A DNA stretch of 19,262 nucleotides from an uncultured Roseburia sp. (GTDB taxonomy: Bacteria; Bacillota; Clostridia; Lachnospirales; Lachnospiraceae): NCBI GenBank assembly GCA_900550935.1, contig URUD01000048.1, forward strand, positions 1-19,262, written 5' to 3'. This document shows, one piece after another, positions 7,334 through 13,647 of the stretch (its first letter is position 1; each line of letters starts with the position of its first letter). The translations under genes and the position numbers were made by a program. The notes below the pieces were generated by a model, which was not told the origin of the DNA, did no database searches, and saw only the letters and a list, made by a program, of their open reading frames with translations.

Positions 7334-7355
7334 CTTAACTGATAGGTTAAGTATA
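7334..7355 (-). promoter_or_regulatory. Operator-like palindrome at the glycerate kinase promoter
   Basis: CTTAAC-TGATAG-GTTAAG (7334-7351) is a 6-bp inverted repeat. On the minus strand it directly follows and overlaps a TATACT -10 hexamer (complement 7350-7355), the position expected for a repressor site around the start of transcription. The -35 is poor. The binding protein is unknown. Confidence 0.45.
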
Positions 7356-7451
7356 ACAAAAATGGGTAAATACGTATATATTTTGCGGAAACATGTGAAA
7401 AAATGGTTAGAGAACTAAAAAAGAAATCCATATAGACGATAACAGAATCCC

Positions 7452-7480
7452 TTGCTTTCTCCACCAACATATGCTAAAAT
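7452..7480 (+). promoter_or_regulatory. Sigma-A promoter of the thiazole operon
   Basis: TTGCTT (7452-7457), a 17-base spacer and TAAAAT (7475-7480). The predicted start near 7487 gives a leader of about 150 bases before thiSG, containing the hairpins below. Confidence 0.7.
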
Positions 7481-7513
7481 ATCAACTGTTGAATTTCATA
7501 TCGAAACATGAGA

Positions 7514-7575
7514 GTGAACCAATGGTCCACGAAGGGGTACACCACCGCGGGTGTATTTCTTTGTGGACCTTTTTT
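7514..7575 (+). promoter_or_regulatory. Thiazole operon leader: intrinsic terminator with a competing upstream hairpin
   Basis: The terminator is GGTCCAC (7524-7530) paired with GTGGACC (7563-7569), extended by a GAAG/CTTT segment. An inner stem TACACC/GGTGTA (7538-7543 with 7550-7555) closes a 6-base loop, and six T follow (7570-7575). It lies within the leader, 60 bases ahead of the first gene, so it must be read through for expression. GTGAACC (7514-7520) can also pair with the same GGTCCAC arm across an AAT loop (one A-C mismatch). That would remove the terminator's left arm. The conserved TPP-riboswitch sequences (CTGAGA, and the downstream GATAA-type core) are absent. A thiS-associated RNA motif has, to my recollection, been described in Firmicutes; whether this is a member needs a covariance search. 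Confidence 0.65.
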
Positions 7576-7635
7576 GCTGTATAGGAGATTTCTTTAAAAT
7601 TCAATCAGATTAACCAGAGATAACAGGAGGAGCAC

Positions 7636-8607
7636 ATGATTATTACAGTAAATGGAAAACAAAGAGACGTAGCAGAGGGGATGACGATCAGCCGCTTTTT
7701 ACAGGAGAATAAGCATCATCCGGGACAGGTGGCAGTAGAGATCAATGAAGCCATTTTAGCAAAAACCGAATATGACACAAAGATGCTGCAGGCAGGGGAT
7801 GTTTTGGAAGTGTTGACGTTTATGGGAGGCGGTGCGCCGCAAAAGGATACGTTTACGCTGGGAGGACACGAATTTCAGTCGCGTTTTATCTTAGGTTCCG
7901 GAAAATATTCATTAGAACTCATAGATGCAGCAGTAAAGGAAGCGAAAGCAGAGATCGTAACCCTGGCATTAAGACGGGCAAACGAGGGTGGCATTGCAAA
8001 TATTTTAGATTACATACCAAAGGGCGTGACACTCCTGCCAAACACGTCGGGCGCAAGAAATGCAAAAGAAGCAGTGCGCATTGCGCGGCTGTCCAGAGAG
8101 ATCTGCCAGAGTGATTTTGTAAAGATTGAAGTGATCCGTGATTCCAAATATCTGCTTCCGGATAACTACGAGACCGCAAAGGCAGTCGAGACACTGGCAA
8201 ACGAAGGATTTGTGGTAATGCCGTATATGTACCCGGATTTGAACGCAGCGCGGGATATGGCAAATGCAGGAGCTGCATGTATCATGCCGCTTGCCGCACC
8301 GATCGGCTCAAACAAAGGGATCTGCACCAAAGAATTTATCCAGATCCTGATCGATGAGATCGAACTGCCGATCATTGTGGATGCGGGAATCGGAAGACCA
8401 TCCCAGGCATGCGAAGTCATGGAGATGGGAGCAGCCGCAGTGATGGCAAATACCGGAATTGCGACAGCGGGAGATATCCCAATGATGGCAGCAGCATTCC
8501 GCAAGGCGATCGAGGCAGGAAGAGAGGCATACCTTTCCGGTCTTGGCAGGGTAAAAGAAAAAGGCGCGAGCGCATCATCACCACTGACCGGATTTATCCA
8601 GGAATAA
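7636..8607 (+). CDS. thiSG: ThiS-ThiG fusion: sulfur carrier protein and thiazole synthase
   Basis: A 323-residue fusion. Residues 1-66 are a complete ThiS (MIITVNGKQRDVAEG ... VLEVLTFMGGG) and residues 67-323 a complete ThiG (TFTLGGHEFQSRFILGSGKY ...). ThiG builds the thiazole phosphate of thiamine from deoxyxylulose 5-phosphate, dehydroglycine and sulfur carried on ThiS. Lys163 in VKIEVI matches the Schiff-base lysine of ThiG (Lys96 in Bacillus subtilis). LLPNTSGARNAKEAVRIARL and IVDAGIGRP are also conserved. Normally ThiS ends in free Gly-Gly, which becomes a thiocarboxylate; here Gly64-Gly66 run straight into APQKD with no stop. Cleavage, an internal start at Met63, or an altered mechanism would be required. 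AGGAGG lies 5 bases before the ATG. thiH follows 35 bases later. Confidence 0.92.
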   Translation: MIITVNGKQRDVAEGMTISRFLQENKHHPGQVAVEINEAILAKTEYDTKMLQAGDVLEVLTFMGGGAPQKDTFTLGGHEFQSRFILGSGKYSLELIDAAVKEAKAEIVTLALRRANEGGIANILDYIPKGVTLLPNTSGARNAKEAVRIARLSREICQSDFVKIEVIRDSKYLLPDNYETAKAVETLANEGFVVMPYMYPDLNAARDMANAGAACIMPLAAPIGSNKGICTKEFIQILIDEIELPIIVDAGIGRPSQACEVMEMGAAAVMANTGIATAGDIPMMAAAFRKAIEAGREAYLSGLGRVKEKGASASSPLTGFIQE

Positions 8608-8642
8608 ATACATAACAGAGTTGTTCAGAAATGAGGATTACA

Positions 8643-9863
8643 ATGAAAAACGAAGAACATATCAACGAGAGCATCTTAAGTGATGAGATCAGGGAACATC
8701 AGAAAGAGGCACGCATTGACCATATGACCTACCTTCCGGGGATGGAGATCCTCAAGGAGTCAACGGTCATGGAACAGGTCATTTCTGCCATGGAGCAGTA
8801 TGATTATGAAAAATATGAGGCGGCAGATGTACTGCGTGCCATTGCGCATACAAACCGGACACCGGAGGACTTTGCAGCATTGTTATCCCCGGCGGCAAAA
8901 CCATATTTAGAGCAGATGGCGCAGGCGGCAAAAGAGGAGAAAGAGCGGCATTTTGGAAATTCCATCAGCTTTTTTACACCGCTTTATATTGCAAACTACT
9001 GTGAAAACTATTGCATTTACTGTGGTTTCAACTGCCATAACCGCATCAAGCGTGCAAAATTAAACGCAGAGGAGATCGAGGCAGAGATGGCAGAGATCGC
9101 CAAAAGCGGATTGCAGGAGATCCTGATCCTGACCGGAGAGAGTCGTAAAATGTCGGATGTGACATACATTGGAGAGGCATGTAGGATCGCACGAAAGTAT
9201 TTTAAAGTCATCGGACTTGAAGTCTATCCGATGAACTCCGATGAGTATGCTTACCTGCATGAATGTGGCGCGGATTACGTCACGGTATTTCAGGAGACCT
9301 ATCACTCGGACAAATATGAGACCCTGCATCTGGCGGGGCATAAGCGGATCTTCCCGTATCGGTTAAATGCACAGGAACGTGCACTAAAGGGCGGTATGCG
9401 TGGTGTCGGATTTGCAGCATTACTGGGACTGGATGATTTCAGAAAGGATGCGTTTGCAACCGGAATGCATGCTTATTTACTGCAAAGAAAATATCCGCAC
9501 GCAGAGATTGCATTTTCCTGCCCGAGACTGCGCCCAATCATCAATAATGACAAGATCAATCCGATGGACGTGCACGAGGCGGAACTGTTGCAGGTCGTAA
9601 CGGCATATCGTCTGTTTATGCCATTTGCAAGTATTACCGTATCCACCAGAGAGTGTGCGAGAGTCCGTGACAACCTGATGAAGATAGCAGCAACCAAGAT
9701 ATCCGCCGGGGTCAGCACAGGGATTGGAAGCCATGCCAAGGGCGTCGAGGACAAAGGAGATGAGCAGTTCGAGATCTCCGATGGCAGAGATGTAAGAGAG
9801 GTTTATCAGGCATTGGAGGAAATGGGACTCCAGCCGGTAATGAGTGACTATATTTATGTGTAA
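8643..9863 (+). CDS. thiH: ThiH, radical SAM 2-iminoacetate (dehydroglycine) synthase
   Basis: A 406-residue radical SAM enzyme that cleaves tyrosine to 2-iminoacetate (dehydroglycine) and p-cresol, supplying the glycine-derived part of the thiazole ring. This is the oxygen-sensitive alternative to ThiO, in keeping with an anaerobe. The [4Fe-4S] motif is CENYCIYC (Cys120, Cys124, Cys127, CX3CX2C). The flanking FTPLYIANYC and GFNCHNRI are typical of ThiH, as are ILILTGESR and the C-terminal part STRECARVRDN. The start at 8643 is preferred over the in-frame ATG at 8631 because GAGG (8633-8636) lies 6 bases before it. The stop overlaps the start of the next gene by 8 bases, so the pair is translationally coupled. 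ThiH normally works with ThiG, encoded just upstream. Confidence 0.93.
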   Translation: MKNEEHINESILSDEIREHQKEARIDHMTYLPGMEILKESTVMEQVISAMEQYDYEKYEAADVLRAIAHTNRTPEDFAALLSPAAKPYLEQMAQAAKEEKERHFGNSISFFTPLYIANYCENYCIYCGFNCHNRIKRAKLNAEEIEAEMAEIAKSGLQEILILTGESRKMSDVTYIGEACRIARKYFKVIGLEVYPMNSDEYAYLHECGADYVTVFQETYHSDKYETLHLAGHKRIFPYRLNAQERALKGGMRGVGFAALLGLDDFRKDAFATGMHAYLLQRKYPHAEIAFSCPRLRPIINNDKINPMDVHEAELLQVVTAYRLFMPFASITVSTRECARVRDNLMKIAATKISAGVSTGIGSHAKGVEDKGDEQFEISDGRDVREVYQALEEMGLQPVMSDYIYV

Positions 9864-10434
9864 AGAGAGCAAAGAACCGTTCATTGCGGTCACAAACAGG
9901 GCATTGTCCAGACACCCCTATCTGGAACAGATTGAACGGATCGCAAAAAGAAAACCAAAAGCAATCCTCCTGCGGGAAAAAGATTTATCCGAAGAAGCGT
10001 ATGAGGATCTGGCAAAAGAAGTAAAGATGATCTGTAATCGTCATGGAATCCGGCTGATCTGCCACAATTATCCTGCGGTGGCAGAGCGGCTTGGAATTTC
10101 CGCACTGCATTTGCCACTTACTAAATTAAGGGAATATGCAGCCTGCGAGCACGAAAAGAAATTAGAACTGGGCTGTTCGGTACATGCGGTGGAAGAGGCA
10201 GAGGAGGCAGAGCGGCTGGGGGTATCTTATCTGGTGGCAGGTCATATCTATGCGACTGATTGTAAAAAGGGGCTGCCGCCGCGCGGACTTTCCTTTTTGA
10301 GAGAGGTCTGCTCGAATGTCACAGTTCCGGTGTATGCGATCGGCGGGATCGGATTTGCTGATGGAAGGATTGAGGAAGTATGTAAGAATGGTGCCAAAGG
10401 TGCCTGTATTATGTCGGAAGTGATGAAACTCTAG
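9856..10434 (+). CDS. tenI: TenI-like thiazole tautomerase (ThiE superfamily)
   Basis: A 192-residue TIM-barrel protein that automated annotation may call thiamine phosphate synthase (ThiE). The sequence fits TenI better. TenI aromatises the thiazole phosphate tautomer made by ThiG. The segment AGHIYATDCKKGLPPRG closely follows Bacillus subtilis TenI (GH-ETDCKKGL), and His130 aligns with the TenI catalytic His122. Two ThiE hallmarks are absent: the NDR segment is replaced by HNY, and the HLGQxD segment by HLPLTKL. ThiE's TPTK diphosphate loop is also missing. Shared features are LLREK and GCSVHAVEEA. The ATG at 9856 overlaps the thiH stop by 8 bases; a GTG at 9844 is possible but lies deeper in thiH. 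It ends the thiazole operon; no strong terminator is seen after it. Confidence 0.8.
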   Translation: MCKESKEPFIAVTNRALSRHPYLEQIERIAKRKPKAILLREKDLSEEAYEDLAKEVKMICNRHGIRLICHNYPAVAERLGISALHLPLTKLREYAACEHEKKLELGCSVHAVEEAEEAERLGVSYLVAGHIYATDCKKGLPPRGLSFLREVCSNVTVPVYAIGGIGFADGRIEEVCKNGAKGACIMSEVMKL

Positions 10435-10465
10435 CGAAATGTTGGCTCTTTTTTGGGAATGTGCA

Positions 10466-10494
10466 TTGCACCAATGAAAATAATCTGCTATACT
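10466..10494 (+). promoter_or_regulatory. Sigma-A promoter of the min operon
   Basis: TTGCAC (10466-10471), a 17-base spacer and TATACT (10489-10494), ending 28 bases before the minC ATG. GGAGG (10512-10516) is the ribosome binding site. Confidence 0.75.
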
Positions 10495-10522
10495 TAATCG
10501 GATAGTAAAATGGAGGAGCGAT

Positions 10523-11221
10523 ATGTCACAGGCAGTTATTATAAAAAGTAATAAATCCGGAATCCATCTGATCTTAGATAAGGAGATGTCATTCCAGTCG
10601 CTTTTGAATGCAGTTGTTGAAAAATTCAAGGAATCCGATAAGTTTTTTAAGGGTGCCAAGCTGGCAATCTCCTTTGAAGGACGGGAACTTACTCCGGAAC
10701 AGGAGAATGCGATTATTGATGCTATCACAGCGAATACCTCGATTGAGATCCTCTGTATCGTGGACAATGATCCGGCACATGAGGCATATATCAGACAGCA
10801 GATCGAGGCATGTCAGGCAGCAGTGCAGCAGCCATATATGGACGGCGGTACACAGTTCTACCGGGGAACACTTCGTTCCGGGCAGCAGATTGAAAGTGAG
10901 TCCGGCATTGTAGTAGTGGGTGATGTAAATCCGGGTGCGACCGTGGCGGCATGTGGCAGCATTGTGATTCTGGGTGCGGTAAAGGGCAATGTCTATGCCG
11001 GAACAGCCGGAGATGACAGCGCATTTATTGTCGCACTTGATATGGATCCGATCCAGATACGCATCGGAAGCGTGATCGCCAAAAGCCCGGATAAGACCTT
11101 TGGCAGAAAACGACGGAAGAAAAAAGTAAAAGAGACTGCTTCAAATCCGCAGATCGCATATACCAAAGACGGTACAATCTGCATTGAACCGTTGACGAAA
11201 GAGTTATTAAGTGATATTTAA
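10523..11221 (+). CDS. minC: Septum site-determining protein MinC
   Basis: A 232-residue inhibitor of FtsZ ring assembly. The N-terminal domain (about 1-80, beginning QAVIIKSNKSGIHLILD) is the weakly conserved FtsZ-inhibiting part. A short linker leads to the C-terminal beta-helix (about 112-190), which is well conserved: RGTLRSGQQIESESGIVVVG, DVNPGATVAACGSIVILGAV, then DDSAFIVALDMDPIQIRIG. This domain dimerises and binds MinD. A basic patch (GRKRRKKKVKE, about 195-207) follows. Length is normal. It opens the min operon from its own promoter. minD starts 21 bases after its stop. Confidence 0.93.
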   Translation: MSQAVIIKSNKSGIHLILDKEMSFQSLLNAVVEKFKESDKFFKGAKLAISFEGRELTPEQENAIIDAITANTSIEILCIVDNDPAHEAYIRQQIEACQAAVQQPYMDGGTQFYRGTLRSGQQIESESGIVVVGDVNPGATVAACGSIVILGAVKGNVYAGTAGDDSAFIVALDMDPIQIRIGSVIAKSPDKTFGRKRRKKKVKETASNPQIAYTKDGTICIEPLTKELLSDI

Positions 11222-11242
11222 CAGCAGGAGGAATGAAAAAAC

Positions 11243-12034
11243 ATGAGCGAAGTAATTGTAGTTACATCCGGAAAGGGCGGAGTCGGTAAAACCACCACAA
11301 CTGCAAATGTGGGAACCGGTCTTGCGCAGTTAAATAAGAAAGTTGTATTAATCGATACCGATATCGGTCTGCGTAACTTAGACGTGGTTATGGGACTTGA
11401 GAACCGTATTGTATACAATTTAGTCGATGTTATCGAAGGAAACTGCCGCATCAAACAGGCATTGATCAAAGATAAAAAATACCCGGAGTTATATCTCCTT
11501 CCGTCCGCACAGACCAGAGATAAGACAGCAGTAAGCCCAGAGCAGATGCAGGCACTGATCGAGGAACTGAAACAGGAATTTGACTATATCTTACTGGATT
11601 GTCCGGCTGGTATCGAGCAGGGCTTTAAAAATGCCATTGCAGGAGCAGACCGTGCACTGGTTGTAACCACACCGGAGGTTTCTGCAATCCGTGATGCAGA
11701 CCGTATCATCGGACTTCTCGAGGCAAACGAAGTAAAGAAGATTGATCTGATCGTCAACAGACTTCGTATGGACATGGTAAAACGCGGTGATATGATGAAC
11801 GTCAACGATGTCTGCGATATCCTTGCTGTAAAACTGATCGGAGCGGTTCCGGATGACGAGCACATCGTAATTTCCACAAACCAGGGTGAGCCGTTAGTAG
11901 GTTCTGACTGCCTGGCTGGAAAAGCTTATGAGAATATCTGCCATCGTATTATGGGAGAAGAAGTGCCATTCCTTGATTTAGAAGGAAAGACAGGAGTATT
12001 TTCTAAAATAAAAGACCTGTTCAAGAAAAACTAA
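11243..12034 (+). CDS. minD: Septum site-determining ATPase MinD
   Basis: A 263-residue ParA/MinD-type ATPase that binds the membrane in its ATP dimer form and recruits MinC. The deviant Walker A motif SGKGGVGKTT carries the signature Lys11 and Lys16. Switch regions DTDIGLRNLDVVMGL and ILLDCPAGIE are intact. The C-terminal 13 residues GVFSKIKDLFKKN form the amphipathic membrane-targeting helix. All parts expected for a working protein are present. An AGGAGG lies 11 bases before the ATG, somewhat long. The gene sits between minC and minE with short gaps. Confidence 0.96.
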   Translation: MSEVIVVTSGKGGVGKTTTTANVGTGLAQLNKKVVLIDTDIGLRNLDVVMGLENRIVYNLVDVIEGNCRIKQALIKDKKYPELYLLPSAQTRDKTAVSPEQMQALIEELKQEFDYILLDCPAGIEQGFKNAIAGADRALVVTTPEVSAIRDADRIIGLLEANEVKKIDLIVNRLRMDMVKRGDMMNVNDVCDILAVKLIGAVPDDEHIVISTNQGEPLVGSDCLAGKAYENICHRIMGEEVPFLDLEGKTGVFSKIKDLFKKN

Positions 12035-12048
12035 GGAGGAAGCAGCTC

Positions 12049-12321
12049 ATGGGATTAATGGATTTATTCAAAAAGAAGAGCTCGGGTGATGTGGCAAAAG
12101 ACCGTTTAAAGCTTTTGCTGGTATCTGATCGGGCAAGCTGTTCCCCAGAGATGATGGAACAGATTAAAAATGAGATTATTCAGGTTATTTCCAAATATAT
12201 GGATATTGATACGGAAGGACTGGATATTCAGATCACACAGACAGAGTCAGAGAGTGGAAATGGCTCCGTTCCTGCACTGGTGGCGAATATCCCGGTTCGT
12301 GATATTCGCCACGGAAAATAA
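12049..12321 (+). CDS. minE: Cell division topological specificity factor MinE
   Basis: A 90-residue MinE, which stimulates MinD ATPase and drives its pole-to-pole movement. The N-terminus (MGLMDLFKKKSS) is the amphipathic membrane-binding segment. Residues about 15-30 (AKDRLKLLLVSDRAS) are the anti-MinCD region that contacts MinD. The C-terminal topological specificity domain follows (KNEIIQVISKYMDIDTEGLD). AGGAGG lies 9 bases before the ATG. Its presence implies an oscillating Min system rather than the DivIVA/MinJ system of Bacillus, as seen in many Clostridia. It ends the operon, followed by a strong terminator. Confidence 0.93.
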   Translation: MGLMDLFKKKSSGDVAKDRLKLLLVSDRASCSPEMMEQIKNEIIQVISKYMDIDTEGLDIQITQTESESGNGSVPALVANIPVRDIRHGK

Positions 12322-12330
12322 TTTAGGAAA

Positions 12331-12362
12331 GGATACATCCCAAAAGGGTGTATCCTTTTTTT
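12331..12362 (+). terminator. Intrinsic terminator of the min operon
   Basis: GGATACA-T-CCC pairs with GGG-TGTATCC (12331-12355) with one bulged T and an AAAA loop, followed by seven T (12356-12362). It lies 10 bases after the minE stop. Confidence 0.9.
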
Positions 12363-12467
12363 ACTATATATCCCCAATTTCTACGCATAATATTCAGGTT
12401 CACTGAGATTTATTGCAATGGGAAAGTGTCAGAAACAAATTACAGAACATGAATATTAGCGTAGAAA

Positions 12468-13492
12468 TTATGAATTATTCTGTAAACGCATCCGAACACT
12501 CTGCCACCCCCTGTTTAAAAGCAGTGCAAGAACCAGATCCAAGAGAAAACGGCATGGTATCAGAACTCTGGTTGAAACCGGGATGGAGTGGATAAAATGC
12601 GAAAGCAAAGCCTGATCGGTTGCATGGACACATAAGATCCAGATTGTTTTGGAGCCGATATAGGCAAAAAAGTTCGTAAGGAACGGACTAAAACGCTCTA
12701 TCCACTGGCTGATCCATTTGACAAAAAGGATACCGCCAAAGGCAGACAGCAGTTCGAATCCGTAGAAAGAATACAGGAACTGATTGATATCAAAGCGATA
12801 ATCAGCCTTGTATTCAAACAGGGCAATGAGAAACCACAAAACGATCAAAATTTTTTCGGCAGCAGGAGTGATGATAAATCGCGGGTCATTCCGGTACAGG
12901 TAGCCAACATATCACCAGGCGGCAAAGACAGTTCCGTAGTGGAGTCCGAGCGGAATAAAAGTCCAGGTGATAAGCCACTTGGAGAAAAACACTGCATAAA
13001 GAAGAATGATAAGCCGCAGGTAAACGTTTTTTAATTTCAGCAGAAGTGCCAGATAGATTTCTCCGACAAACAGAGCACCGAGAAACCATAAGGCATAGAC
13101 AGTTGGAATAGATTCCGGCTTGAATGGAACACCAAAATCCGAAGCAAAAACAAAGAAGCCGGAAACAAGCCGTTTGGCAACCATCCGAAGGACGGAAACA
13201 GATTCAAAACCCAGATGATTTTGGATCAGAAAATAAATGCCCTCCAGAACAGACATGGCAAAAATGGTGATCCAATAGGGAGCAAAATAGAAACCGAAGC
13301 CTTGTGGAGCCGTTGCCGAAACGGCAGATCGCGGAAAAAATATCCACTGATAAATAGAAATAAAGGCATATGAAAGGACCAGATAAAAGTGGACACCAGA
13401 CGATTGTTGAAATAGTGCCCGACCATAACCAGAAGAATGGTAATGCCTTTCATAATATCAATATAACGAATCCGTGTTGTTTGTCCGCTCAT
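12468..13492 (-). pseudogene. Acyltransferase family 3 membrane protein, broken by a frameshift and a nonsense codon
   Basis: Three minus-strand segments together give one multi-pass membrane O-acyltransferase (Acyl_transf_3, the OafA/WecH-like group) of about 340 residues. These enzymes add acyl groups to surface sugars or lipids. The first segment (from Met at 13492) has the family opening RIRYIDIMKGITILLVMVGH, with the conserved His, and PLFLFISGYFF. Near 13278-13280 the frame breaks: ILLP should continue as YWITIFAMSVLEG, which is one base out, consistent with loss of a C from a CCC run. In the second segment TGA at 12912-12914 follows FAAW, and the same frame continues YVGYLYRNDPRF into the third segment (to 12468). 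The promoter at 13545-13573 is intact. Sequencing error is possible for either change, but not likely for both. Confidence 0.85.
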
Positions 13493-13544
13493 CCGTGCTA
13501 TGAACCTCGCCTCTTTTGTAATGATGTAACCGATAGAATAATTT

Positions 13545-13573
13545 ATTATAATATAAAAGTAGGAAATATGCAA
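13545..13573 (-). promoter_or_regulatory. Sigma-A promoter of the acyltransferase pseudogene
   Basis: On the minus strand TTGCAT (13568-13573), a 17-base spacer and TATAAT (13545-13550). It points toward the broken acyltransferase gene and lies back to back with the promoter of the aminotransferase gene. Confidence 0.65.
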
Positions 13574-13579
13574 TGCAGG

Positions 13580-13608
13580 TTGACAGGCATTTTAGAAGAT
13601 AGTATTAT
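13580..13608 (+). promoter_or_regulatory. Sigma-A promoter of the MalY/PatB gene
   Basis: TTGACA (13580-13585), a 17-base spacer and TATTAT (13603-13608). The -35 is a perfect consensus. The start codon lies 39 bases after the -10, behind a purine-rich AGAAGAAAG. Confidence 0.75.
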
Positions 13609-13647
13609 CATACTAATTTGATATGAATTAAAGAAAAGAGAAGAAAG

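Noticed and set aside
7530..7575. T-box riboswitch, because ACCACCGCGG resembles the T-box ACCGCG core
   Set aside because: The mapped promoter leaves only about 40 bases before the hairpin, with no room for stem I and a specifier loop. The full AGGGTGGNACCGCG consensus is not matched.
7480..7635. TPP riboswitch expected upstream of thi genes
   Set aside because: The conserved CTGAGA and downstream core elements are not found in the leader.
10162..10767. Minus-strand ORF of 201 residues
   Set aside because: It spans the tenI end, the minC promoter and the minC start, all of which are better supported, and it shows no family features.
12170..12406. Plus-strand ORF of 78 residues
   Set aside because: It overlaps minE in another frame and runs through the min operon terminator.
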